Shown here piece by piece: positions 34,557 to 43,068 of a stretch of DNA of 64,000 nucleotides. The stretch lies in the NCBI RefSeq assembly GCF_014648875.1, contig NZ_BMRY01000015.1:109256-173255 (forward strand). The letters are read 5' to 3'. Under the pieces are notes generated by a model. That model was not told the origin of the DNA and ran no database searches. It worked only from the letters and a program-made list of their open reading frames with translations. Within the stretch, counting starts at the first letter, position 1; each line of letters starts with the position of its first letter. This stretch comes from Streptomyces parvus. GTDB lineage: Bacteria > Actinomycetota > Actinomycetes > Streptomycetales > Streptomycetaceae. The position numbers were made by a program, and so were the translations under genes.

Positions 34557-35309
34557 ATGAAGCTCACCGTCGTCGGCTGCTCCGGCTCGTTCCCCTCCAA
34601 GGGGTCGGCATGCTCGAGCTACCTCGTAGAGGCCGACGGCTTCCGGCTGCTCCTCGACATGGGCAACGGCGCCCTCGGCGAGCTGCAGCGCCACGTCGGT
34701 CTCTACGACCTCGACGCGATCTTCCTCAGCCATCTGCACGCCGACCACTGCATCGACATGTGCGCGTACTTCGTCGTGCGCTACTACCCCCACGGCGGAG
34801 ACCGCCCCCGCCCGCTCCCGGTCTACGGCCCCGAGGGCACCGAGCAGCGGCTGACCGCCGCCCACGGCGACACCCCCTCCGACCGGGCGATGGGCGAGGT
34901 CTTCGACTTCCACACCCTGAAGCCGGGATCCTTCGAGATCGGCCCGTTCTCGGTCCGTACGGAGAAGCTCAGCCACCCCGTCGACACCTTCGGCATCCGG
35001 GTCGAGCACGGCGGCTCCTCCCTCGCCTACTCCGGCGACACGGGGACCTGCGAGGCGCTGGAGGACCTGGCCCGGGACGTGGACCTCTTCCTCTGCGAGG
35101 CGTCGTTCGTCGACGGCAAGGAGGACATCCCCGACCTGCACCTCAACGGCCGCGAGGCCGGCGAGGCGGCGGCCCGCGCCGGAGCGCACCGGCTGGTCCT
35201 CACCCACATCCCGCCGTGGACCGACGCCGACCGCAACGCCGCCGACGCCCGCGCGGCCTACCCGGGCCCGGTGGAGCTGGCGGTCCCGGGAGCGGTGTAC
35301 GAGCTCTAG
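34557..35309 (+). CDS. Metallo-beta-lactamase-fold hydrolase (RNase Z-like)
   Basis: A 250-residue MBL-fold protein. The zinc motif is HLHADHCID with H59, H61, D63 and H64. MKLTVVGCSGSFPSKGSACSSYLVE is the typical N-terminus of cAMP phosphodiesterase/RNase Z-like relatives, and YSGDTGTCEALEDLARDVDLFLCEASF holds the later metal ligands. The C-terminal VLTHIPPW supplies the last His. The substrate is unknown; it may act on a phosphodiester. Confidence 0.87.
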   Translation: MKLTVVGCSGSFPSKGSACSSYLVEADGFRLLLDMGNGALGELQRHVGLYDLDAIFLSHLHADHCIDMCAYFVVRYYPHGGDRPRPLPVYGPEGTEQRLTAAHGDTPSDRAMGEVFDFHTLKPGSFEIGPFSVRTEKLSHPVDTFGIRVEHGGSSLAYSGDTGTCEALEDLARDVDLFLCEASFVDGKEDIPDLHLNGREAGEAAARAGAHRLVLTHIPPWTDADRNAADARAAYPGPVELAVPGAVYEL

Positions 35310-35358
35310 GACCTGCCGCCCGCTTCCCGGGGCCGGGCGGCTCTGCGAGACTGCCCGG

Positions 35359-35868
35359 ATGATCACGATCAGACCCGCCCGGGACGGCGACCTCGACGGC
35401 TTCCTGACGCTGGCCGCCCAGGTCGAGCAGTGGTTCGGCCCGATGGTCGAGGAGCCGGGCTTCCACCGGGCGGTGGAGGCCCACATCCGTACCGGGGCGG
35501 CGCTGATCGTCGAGGCCACGGAGCCCGCCGCCCCCTCCGCCGGGGCCTCCGGCCCGGTCGGCGGCCTGCTGTTCGGCGCCGACCCGCCCACGTACCACGT
35601 GCACTGGCTCGTCACCGCCGCACACTGCCGGGGCGCGGGCGTGGGCAGGCGGCTGATGGCCGAGGCGATGCGCCGGTACGTCAGCGGGCCCGGCACCGTC
35701 GAGGTGGTCACCTTCGGGCCCGACCACCCGGGGGCGGTGGAGAGCGGGGCCCGGGCCTTCTACGAGAAGCTCGGCTTCGCACCCGGCGAGCCCACCGACC
35801 CCGGCCCGGAGGGCGGCTCCCGCCAGATCTACCGGCTGGACGTGCCCGCTGACGTACGCGCGGTGTGA
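35359..35868 (+). CDS. GNAT-family N-acetyltransferase
   Basis: A 169-residue acetyltransferase. MITIRPARDGDLDGFLTLAAQVEQWFG is the GNAT beginning; VHWLVTAAHCRGAGVGRRLMAEAMRRYVSG is motif A with the acetyl-CoA loop RGAGVGR; and ESGARAFYEKLGFAPGE is motif B. The substrate is unknown. It follows the MBL gene by 49 bases on the same strand. Confidence 0.87.
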   Translation: MITIRPARDGDLDGFLTLAAQVEQWFGPMVEEPGFHRAVEAHIRTGAALIVEATEPAAPSAGASGPVGGLLFGADPPTYHVHWLVTAAHCRGAGVGRRLMAEAMRRYVSGPGTVEVVTFGPDHPGAVESGARAFYEKLGFAPGEPTDPGPEGGSRQIYRLDVPADVRAV

Positions 35869-35888
35869 GGCGACCGCACGACGGACAG

Positions 35889-35938
35889 ACCGAAGCCCCC
35901 GCCACCCGAGATGTTCCTCGGGCGGCGGGGGCTTCGGT
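35889..35938. terminator. Bidirectional terminator between acetyltransferase and nagE2
   Basis: Arms 35889-35910 and 35917-35938 pair over 22 bases with one mismatch and a six-base loop. It sits between two convergent stops. Confidence 0.88.
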
Positions 35939-35959
35939 GTGCTGCGGACGCGGCGGAGG

Positions 35960-37225
<1,266 letters not shown>

Positions 37226-37306
37226 CAACTTCCTCCATCGGACACGGTGCCGCCCAGGTCGTTGATGCGGGGAGGCGGCGACTCGGCAGACCCTGCGGCA
37301 GAGCGC

Positions 37307-37322
37307 CGTGGTCTGGACCACT
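37307..37322. promoter_or_regulatory. DasR operator (dre), first of a tandem pair
   Basis: CGTGGTCTGGACCACT fits the DasR consensus A(C/G)TGGTCTAGACCA(G/C)T with two or three mismatches. One base separates it from the second dre at 37324. It lies 82 bases upstream of the nagE2 start. Confidence 0.75.
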
Positions 37323-37323
37323 C

Positions 37324-37339
37324 AGTGGTGTAGACCAGT
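37324..37339. promoter_or_regulatory. DasR operator (dre), second of a tandem pair
   Basis: AGTGGTGTAGACCAGT matches the dre consensus with one or two mismatches. Two DasR dimers could bind side by side. DasR repression is relieved by glucosamine-6-phosphate, which links nagE2 to chitin use. Confidence 0.85.
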
Positions 37340-37485
37340 TTTAGCACGGTGAGGGATAGATAAGGAACCTTCAATTCCCATCTCATTCGCAGTAGCAGAC
37401 TCGGCACGTTCGGTGACATGCCGAAGGCCCCCGGACCGGGCGGTCCGAGGGCCTTGCGCGCCGGGGTCAAAGCCCCGCTGTTCTG

Positions 37486-38745
37486 CTACTTCGTCAGATC
37501 CTTCTCGATCTCCCGCTCGATCTCCTCGGGTTCGCGCCCCGGTGTCTTGAGGTCGAACTTGGTGATCGCGAAGCGGAAGATCACGTAGTAGAGCACGGCG
37601 AAGCACGCGCCGATCGGGATGATCAGCCAGGGTTTCGTATCCAGATGCCAGTTGACGACGTAGTCGATCAACCCGGCCGAGAAGCTGAACCCCGCATGCA
37701 CCCCCAGCAGCCAGGTGATGCCCATGGACGCCCCGGTGAGCACCGCGTGCACGCCGTACAGCAGCGGCGCGACGAACATGAACGAGAACTCGATCGGCTC
37801 GGTCACCCCTGTGACGAACGACGTCAGCGCCACCGAGACCATCAGGCCGCCCACCTCCTTGCGGCGCTCGGGCCGCGCGCAGTGGGTGATGGCCAGGGCC
37901 GCGGCGGGCAGACCGAACATCATGATCGGGAAGAAGCCCGAGGTGAACTGGCCGGCCGACGGGTCCCCGGCGAAGAACCGGGAGATGTCGCCCTGCACGG
38001 TCTGGCCGTCCGTTCCGGTGTACTCGCCCGCCTGGAACCAGAAGAACGTGTTCAGGAACTGGTGCATACCGATCGGGATCAGCAGCCGGTTCGCGAAGCC
38101 GAAGATCGCCGCACCCCAGGAGCCGAGGTCGATCAGCTGCTTGGAGAACCACGTCAGCCCGTCGCCCACCGGCTGCCACAGCAGCCCGAAGAGCACGCCG
38201 AGGACCACGCAGAGGAACGCCATCATGATCGGCACCAGTCGGCGCCCGTTGAAGAAGCCCAGCCAGTCGACCAGCTTGGTCCGGTGGTAGCGCTGCCAGA
38301 CGACGGCGGTCAGCAGGCCGATCAGGATGCCGCCGAGCACCCCCGGGTTCTGCGGCTCACCGTCCGGCAGCTCGTCGGTGACGGTGCCGTCGATGGGGAA
38401 GGCGGTCAGCACCCCCCGGTAGACGAGGAAGCCGACGACCGCCGCCAGCGCGGTGGACCCGTCCGCCTTCTTCGCGAAGCCGATGGCGACCCCGATGCAG
38501 AAGAGCAGGGGCAGGCCGAGCTCGCCGTCGAGGATCGCGCCGCCGCCGTTGAGCAGGACCTTCGAGGTCTTGTCCCAGAACGCGCCGTCCAGGTAGGAGC
38601 TGAACAGGTTGCCGAGGCTGACGAGCAGACCGGCGGCGGGGAGGACGGCCACCGGGAGCTGAAGACTCCGCCCGACCTTCTGCAGGCCCTGGACCGGTCC
38701 GTTCCACCATTTCTGCTGCGGTGCCGCAGCGGCGTTCGAACTCAT
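37486..38745 (-). CDS. nagE1: PTS EIIC subunit (NagE1-like)
   Basis: A 419-residue EIIC, a paralogue of the neighbouring gene over its whole length. LQLPVAVLPAAGLLVSLGN, GVTEPIEFSFMFVAPLLYGVHAVLTG and PIGMHQFLNTFFWFQAGEYTG are the same segments. Start ATG 38745 has GGGAGGACG upstream. In S. coelicolor, from memory, NagE1 is not needed for GlcNAc uptake, so it may serve a related sugar. It runs divergent from nagF with a dre between them. Confidence 0.92.
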   Translation of the reverse strand: MSSNAAAAPQQKWWNGPVQGLQKVGRSLQLPVAVLPAAGLLVSLGNLFSSYLDGAFWDKTSKVLLNGGGAILDGELGLPLLFCIGVAIGFAKKADGSTALAAVVGFLVYRGVLTAFPIDGTVTDELPDGEPQNPGVLGGILIGLLTAVVWQRYHRTKLVDWLGFFNGRRLVPIMMAFLCVVLGVLFGLLWQPVGDGLTWFSKQLIDLGSWGAAIFGFANRLLIPIGMHQFLNTFFWFQAGEYTGTDGQTVQGDISRFFAGDPSAGQFTSGFFPIMMFGLPAAALAITHCARPERRKEVGGLMVSVALTSFVTGVTEPIEFSFMFVAPLLYGVHAVLTGASMGITWLLGVHAGFSFSAGLIDYVVNWHLDTKPWLIIPIGACFAVLYYVIFRFAITKFDLKTPGREPEEIEREIEKDLTK

Positions 38746-38787
38746 GGGCGTCCTCCCGGAACACTTCACGTTTGGCGGTCGTTGCAA

Positions 38788-38803
38788 ACTGGTGTAGACC
38801 AGT
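38788..38803. promoter_or_regulatory. DasR operator (dre) between nagE1 and nagF
   Basis: ACTGGTGTAGACCAGT is one base from the dre consensus. It lies 43 bases upstream of nagE1 and 162 bases upstream of nagF, so DasR may repress both promoters or only nagE1. Confidence 0.88.
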
Positions 38804-38964
38804 TGCGTCACGGTCCGGGCCCCGCCCCGAAGGCAGGGGGCCGGTGATCGTCATCTTTCGGGATCGTCCGGTTACCCGCCCGCGAAGTTGGGCCAACCGT
38901 GCGTTACCGTGACGAAACGGACCCGCAGCGGGCGGCCGTCTGCGCGTGAAACAGGGAGAAGGAC

Positions 38965-39198
38965 ATGGCCACCAAGGCTGAGAAGATCGTCGCCGGGCTC
39001 GGCGGCATCGACAACATCGACGAGATCGAAGGCTGCATCACCCGCCTCCGCACCGAGGTCCACGACCCCGAGAAGGTCGACGAGGCCGCGCTCAAGGCCG
39101 CCGGCGCCCACGGTGTCGTGAAGATGGGCACCGCGATCCAGGTCGTCATCGGCACCGACGCGGACCCCATCGCCGCCGACATCGAAGACATGATGTGA
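38965..39198 (+). CDS. nagF: PTS EIIB component
   Basis: A 77-residue IIB protein that passes phosphate from IIA to the sugar. The phosphorylated cysteine is C24 (EIEGCITRLRTEV), in the usual place after a first strand. It ends at the usual EIIB length, so it is a separate domain rather than a fused one. It matches S. coelicolor nagF (SCO2905) by order. Confidence 0.94.
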   Translation: MATKAEKIVAGLGGIDNIDEIEGCITRLRTEVHDPEKVDEAALKAAGAHGVVKMGTAIQVVIGTDADPIAADIEDMM

Positions 39199-39517
39199 CC
39201 GGCTGACCCCACGCCGGACCCCGCGGCCCCGCCTCCGCGAGGCGCCCGCACCCGCAGGCCCCGTACCCCCACCGCAGGGGGACGGGGCCTGCGGCGTACG
39301 CGTACGGCGAAGGCCACCGGGTCCACCGCACCGCGCAGGCCCCCGTACGGCGAAGGCCACCGGGTCCACCGCACCGCGCAGGCCCCCGTACGGCGAAGGC
39401 CACCGGGTCCACCGCACCGCGCAGGCGCCCGTACGGTGACGGCCACGCCACCGCGCCCGTCACCGGATCCGCCGCACCCGAACGGAGCCACCCCCGCCAA
39501 CGGATAAAGTCGGCCCC
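39199..39517. other. nagF-rph intergenic region with tandem repeat
   Basis: About 320 bases with no gene. Most is the 43-base tandem array. Just before it CCCGCAGGCCCCGTACCCCC (39250) and GGGGGACGGGGCCTGCGG (39278) can pair as an imperfect hairpin that may terminate nagF. Confidence 0.6.
39301..39429. repeat. 43-bp tandem repeat, three copies
   Basis: Units 39301-39343, 39344-39386 and 39387-39429 start CGTACGGCGAAGGCCACCGG and are identical apart from one base at the end of the third. A degenerate fourth copy starts at 39430 (CGTACGGTGACGGCCACGCC). No gene is encoded convincingly in it. Confidence 0.9.
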
Positions 39518-40255
39518 ATGTCTCGCATCGACGGCCGCACCCCCGAACAGCTCCGCCCCGTCACCATCGAACGCGGCTGGAGCAAGCACGCCGAAGGCTC
39601 AGTCCTCATCTCCTTCGGCGACACCAAAGTCTTCTGCACCGCCTCCGTCACCGAAGGCGTCCCGCGCTGGCGCAAGGGCAGCGGCGAAGGCTGGGTCACC
39701 GCCGAGTACTCCATGCTGCCCCGCTCCACCAACACCCGCGGCGACCGCGAAGCCGTACGCGGCAAGATCGGCGGCCGCACCCACGAGATCAGCCGCCTCA
39801 TCGGCCGTTCGCTCCGCGCCGTCATCGACTACAAGGCCCTCGGCGAGAACACCATCGTCCTGGACTGCGACGTCCTCCAGGCCGACGGAGGTACCCGCAC
39901 CGCGGCCATCACCGGCGCGTACGTCGCCCTCGCCGACGCCGTCACCTGGGCCCAGGGCAAGAAGATCGTCAAGGCCGGCCGCAAGCCGCTCACCGACACC
40001 GTCGCCGCCATCAGCGTCGGCATCGTCGACGGCACCCCGCTCCTCGACCTCTGCTACGAGGAGGACGTCCGGGCCGAGACCGACATGAACGTCGTCTGCA
40101 CCGGCGACGGCCGCTTCGTCGAGGTCCAGGGCACCGCCGAGGGCGCCCCCTTCGACCGCAAGGAGCTGGGCTCCCTCCTGGACCTGGCCACCGCGGGCTG
40201 CGTCGACCTCGCCGCACTCCAGCGTGACGCACTCGCAACCACGCAGAACGCGTAG
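39518..40255 (+). CDS. rph: Ribonuclease PH
   Basis: A 245-residue phosphorolytic 3'-5' exoribonuclease that trims tRNA 3' ends. SRIDGRTPEQLRPVTIERGWSKHAEGSVLISFGDTKVFCTASV is the conserved N-terminus; the RNA-binding arginines lie in MLPRSTNTRGDREAVRGKIGGRTHEISRLIGRSLR. The DCDVLQADGGTRTAAITGAYVAL block is the phosphate-binding centre. Length matches. rdgB lies downstream as in many bacteria. Confidence 0.97.
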   Translation: MSRIDGRTPEQLRPVTIERGWSKHAEGSVLISFGDTKVFCTASVTEGVPRWRKGSGEGWVTAEYSMLPRSTNTRGDREAVRGKIGGRTHEISRLIGRSLRAVIDYKALGENTIVLDCDVLQADGGTRTAAITGAYVALADAVTWAQGKKIVKAGRKPLTDTVAAISVGIVDGTPLLDLCYEEDVRAETDMNVVCTGDGRFVEVQGTAEGAPFDRKELGSLLDLATAGCVDLAALQRDALATTQNA

Positions 40256-40379
40256 CGACTCGCCCTCCCCGGGTAAAGAAGCAACCAAATACGCACCACA
40301 GAGCGTCGTTACGGATGCGGGCGCACGGGTCGAACCGTGCGTCCGTCCACGTACCGACCCCCGGGGAGGGACCCGCACC

Positions 40380-40769
40380 ATGGCTTCGCGCCGCCACCAA
40401 CGCCTCGCACTCGCCACCGCCGCCACCCTGCTGACGCTGACCACGGCAGTGGGCTGCGCCGGCCTCGACAAGGCGCTCGACTGCGTCCGCACCGCCGACG
40501 CCATCGCCACCAGCGTCAGCAACCTCCAGCAGGCCGTCTCCAACGCCTCCGAGGACATCACCCAGGCCTCCGAGTCCCTGGACGAGATCGACCGCGAGCT
40601 GAAGAAGCTCGACGACACCACGGACAACGCCGACCTCTCCAAGGCCGTCGACGACCTCCAGAAGGGCGTCACGGAGGTCCGCAAGTCCATCGAGGCGGGC
40701 GACGCCACCCCCGACGTGACCCCGGTGACGGACGCGGCGACGGAGATCGGCAAGGTCTGCAGCCCGTAG
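40380..40769 (+). CDS. Small coiled-coil lipoprotein
   Basis: A 129-residue lipoprotein: signal with lipobox TAVGCAG (Cys26), then an alpha-helical region VSNLQQAVSNASEDITQASESLDEIDRELKKLDDTTDNADLSKAVDDLQKGVTEVRKSIE with heptad spacing, so coiled coil. The C-terminus ends with a free Cys (GKVCSP). I recognise no family. It sits between rph and rdgB. Confidence 0.75.
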   Translation: MASRRHQRLALATAATLLTLTTAVGCAGLDKALDCVRTADAIATSVSNLQQAVSNASEDITQASESLDEIDRELKKLDDTTDNADLSKAVDDLQKGVTEVRKSIEAGDATPDVTPVTDAATEIGKVCSP

Positions 40770-40819
40770 GCCGAGCCACCCCGGGCCGGCGGAAGTGCCG
40801 GCCCGGCGACAATGGCCCC

Positions 40820-41422
40820 ATGAAGCGCCTGATCCTTGCCACCCGCAACGCCGGGAAAATCACCGAACTGCACGCCATCCTCGCCGACGCGGGACTCGAC
40901 CTCGACCTCGTCGGCGCGGACGCGTACCCCGACATCCCCGACGTCAAGGAGACCGGCGTCACGTTCGCCGAGAACGCACTCCTCAAGGCCCACGCCCTTG
41001 CCCGCGCCACGGGCCACCCGGCCGTCGCCGACGACTCCGGCCTCTGCGTGGACGTCCTCGGCGGCGCCCCCGGCATCTTCTCGGCCCGCTGGTCCGGCAC
41101 CCACGGCGACGACCAGGCCAACCTCGACCTGCTCCTGGCCCAACTCGGCGACATCGACACCCCTCACCGGGGCGCCTACTTCGCCTGCGCCGCGGCCCTG
41201 GCCCTCCCCGACGGCACGGAACGCGTGGTCGAGGGCCGCCTCAACGGCATCCTCCGCCCCACCCCGTCCGGCACCAACGGCTTCGGCTACGACCCGATCC
41301 TCCAGCCGGAGGGCGAGACCCGTACCTGCGCGGAGCTGACCCCGGCGGAGAAGAACGCGATCAGCCACCGGGGGAAGGCGTTCCGGGCGTTGGTGCCGGT
41401 GGTGCGGGAGCTGGTGGGCTAG
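40820..41422 (+). CDS. rdgB: Non-canonical purine NTP pyrophosphatase (RdgB/HAM1)
   Basis: A 200-residue enzyme hydrolysing XTP, ITP and dITP to the monophosphate and PPi, keeping them out of DNA and RNA. MKRLILATRNAGKITELHAIL starts the fold and VADDSGLCVDVLGGAPGIFSARWSG carries the base-binding and catalytic residues; GTNGFGYDPIL closes it. The start ATG 40820 gives the normal length. It is the last of the rph group; a bidirectional hairpin follows. Confidence 0.96.
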   Translation: MKRLILATRNAGKITELHAILADAGLDLDLVGADAYPDIPDVKETGVTFAENALLKAHALARATGHPAVADDSGLCVDVLGGAPGIFSARWSGTHGDDQANLDLLLAQLGDIDTPHRGAYFACAAALALPDGTERVVEGRLNGILRPTPSGTNGFGYDPILQPEGETRTCAELTPAEKNAISHRGKAFRALVPVVRELVG

Positions 41423-41442
41423 CCGGAGTGCACCGGACGAGA

Positions 41443-41478
41443 ACGGCCTGCAAATCGATCCTTCGATTTGCAGGCCGT
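41443..41478. terminator. Bidirectional terminator between rdgB and tRNA-Leu
   Basis: A perfect 16-base stem (41443-41458 with 41463-41478) and a four-base loop lie between the convergent rdgB gene and the tRNA gene. Confidence 0.9.
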
Positions 41479-41483
41479 ATACG

Positions 41484-41568
41484 TGCGGCGGAAGGGATTC
41501 GAACCCTCAAGCCGTTTCACGGGCCACAGATCCTAAGTCTGCTGTGTCGCCAGTTGCACCACCGCCGC
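41484..41568 (-). tRNA. tRNA-Leu, anticodon UAG
   Basis: On the minus strand an 85-base class II tRNA folds: acceptor GCGGCGG pairs with CCGCCGC, the D arm is GTG...CAC, the anticodon stem GCAGA/TCTGT holds the loop CTTAGGA (anticodon TAG, reading CUA and CUG), a long variable arm follows, and the T arm is GAGGGTTCGAATCCCTTC. The 3' CCA is not encoded. It starts ten bases after the stop of the HNH gene. Confidence 0.95.
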
Positions 41569-41578
41569 CAGACGCATG

Positions 41579-42286
41579 TCATCGTACCGGGCGAGGCTGC
41601 TCGGCCTGAGCGAGAGTTCCCCGGCGCGTGACTCTGCGTGCGCCCCCTCGGCACCAGGTAGCCGTGACGGCATGGCAGTTCGGGCAGAGCAGCCGGAGGT
41701 TCTCGGCCCGGTCGTCGCTCCAGTCGCCGTTGATGTGGTCGACCTCCAGAGTGATGGGCGATCCGCGCCAGACCGGCCCGGTTCCGCACTCGTCGCACTG
41801 CTCGGCCACGCCGATCTCACGCAAGGCCCGGCGGAGCAGCACCGTCCTCGTGCGATGGGTGCCGACGTGTTTCACCAGTACCTGCTCGGGGCGTCTGGCG
41901 GGGGTCGGGCCCGGCCTGCCACGCTGGTGCGCCTGACCGAGGAAGTGCGCGGTCGACAGGGACTCCTCGGCGATCCACTGCCGCAGAAGCTTGCGTTGCT
42001 GCCCGTTCTCGGGGCGTCCGAGTCTGCGGAGCAGCTCCGCGACGGAGCGTGAGGCCGTGACCGCCTCGCGGAGCGTGTCCCGTGACGGGCGTGAGGCGGC
42101 GGTGTGCGAGCCGCAGTGTCTGAAGTGCGAGACATCGATCCCGAAGTGGGTGAACCGCCTCAGCAGATGACGGTGGAGCTTCGCGTAGGGGCGAGTACCC
42201 AGGAACACGACGACCTCGTCGAGGTCCGAACAGCATGCCGCGGCTTCGGCCAGCCGCTCGCGGGTGTACTGCTGTCTCTCGTTCAT
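41579..42286 (-). CDS. HNH endonuclease-like protein (second of a pair)
   Basis: A 235-residue protein. The C-terminal HNH nuclease shows CDECGTGPVWRGSPITLEVDHINGDWSDD and AENLRLLCPNCHAVT, with two CxxC pairs for structural zinc. The N-terminal 150 residues contain two repeats of a helix-turn-helix-like module: YTRERLAEAAA ... FGIDVSHF and TLREAVTASRSVAELLRRLGRP ... STAHF. Its ATG overlaps the stop of the upstream paralogue (ATGA). The target is unknown; homing, defence or phage-packaging roles are possible. Confidence 0.85.
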   Translation of the reverse strand: MNERQQYTRERLAEAAACCSDLDEVVVFLGTRPYAKLHRHLLRRFTHFGIDVSHFRHCGSHTAASRPSRDTLREAVTASRSVAELLRRLGRPENGQQRKLLRQWIAEESLSTAHFLGQAHQRGRPGPTPARRPEQVLVKHVGTHRTRTVLLRRALREIGVAEQCDECGTGPVWRGSPITLEVDHINGDWSDDRAENLRLLCPNCHAVTATWCRGGARRVTRRGTLAQAEQPRPVR

Positions 42287-42942
42287 CTGCCGCCACCATG
42301 CCCGGCGCGACGCCCCTTGCCGCGGCCACGATACGTGTCCGTCGCCGAGTGGCAGTTGGGGCAGAGGAGCCGAAGATTCTCCGGACGGTTGTCGCTCCAC
42401 CTGCCGTTGATGTGGTCGACCTCCAGCGGGAGCGGCCGATCACGCCAGAGAGGTTCCGTTCCACAGAGGGCACAGCGTTCCGCGACACCGAGCGCGGCCA
42501 TGGCGGTCTTGAGACGGGAGCTGGAAATACGGCGAGGGTGCGGTGAGCAGTCGTCCACCAGCAGCTTTTCGGGCGGAAGGCGACGCTTCGTCTTCCCGGC
42601 ACGCGAGGGCGGGGCGAAGTGTGAGGTGTCGATGCCGTACGCCTTGATGCGCCTGCTGATGTTGCTGTGGTGGCCCCCGACAGCCTCCAGGCCGAGGCGC
42701 CGCAACACGTCGTAGACGCTGGTCGACAGGGCGACCACGGGCGCCAGCACTTCTCTGGTCCAGCGAGTGCCCTCGCGCTCGAAGTGTTCCGTGGCTATGC
42801 CCATCTTCCGCATGCGGTCACGGACATACCGCCGCGTCGGACTCTTCGGGTCGACCCCGAGCTTCGTCAACGCCTCAGAAAGTGTCCGCGACGACGCTGC
42901 CGCCTCCGCCAGCCGCTCCCGCGTGTACGGGCTGTTCCCCAT
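42283..42942 (-). CDS. HNH endonuclease-like protein (first of a pair)
   Basis: A 219-residue paralogue of the next gene. N-terminal module 1 is YTRERLAEAAASSRTLSEALTKLGV ... MGIATEHF, module 2 is WTREVLAPVVALSTSVYDVLRRLGL ... YGIDTSHF. The HNH core is CALCGTEPLWRDRPLPLEVDHINGRWSDNRPENLRLLCPNCHSAT. The two proteins share about half their nuclease residues by eye. The start at 42942 follows GGGGCA; there are only 126 bases to the ProP gene. Confidence 0.85.
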   Translation of the reverse strand: MGNSPYTRERLAEAAASSRTLSEALTKLGVDPKSPTRRYVRDRMRKMGIATEHFEREGTRWTREVLAPVVALSTSVYDVLRRLGLEAVGGHHSNISRRIKAYGIDTSHFAPPSRAGKTKRRLPPEKLLVDDCSPHPRRISSSRLKTAMAALGVAERCALCGTEPLWRDRPLPLEVDHINGRWSDNRPENLRLLCPNCHSATDTYRGRGKGRRAGHGGGR

Positions 42943-43068
42943 GCCCCTGCCCCCTCCGGTCCCGGCCGCATGTTCGCAGCCTCGTACGGAGTAACGACCC
43001 GTTTATCGGATGGTCACGTCCGCAATCCGGAGAGGGCGCACGGCGGAGGGCGCACGAAGCAGCAGCCC

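Noticed and set aside
37226..37321. Upstream start for nagE2 giving a 453-residue protein
   Set aside because: The extension would put the dre operators inside the gene and has no ribosome site, while ATG 37225 has one.
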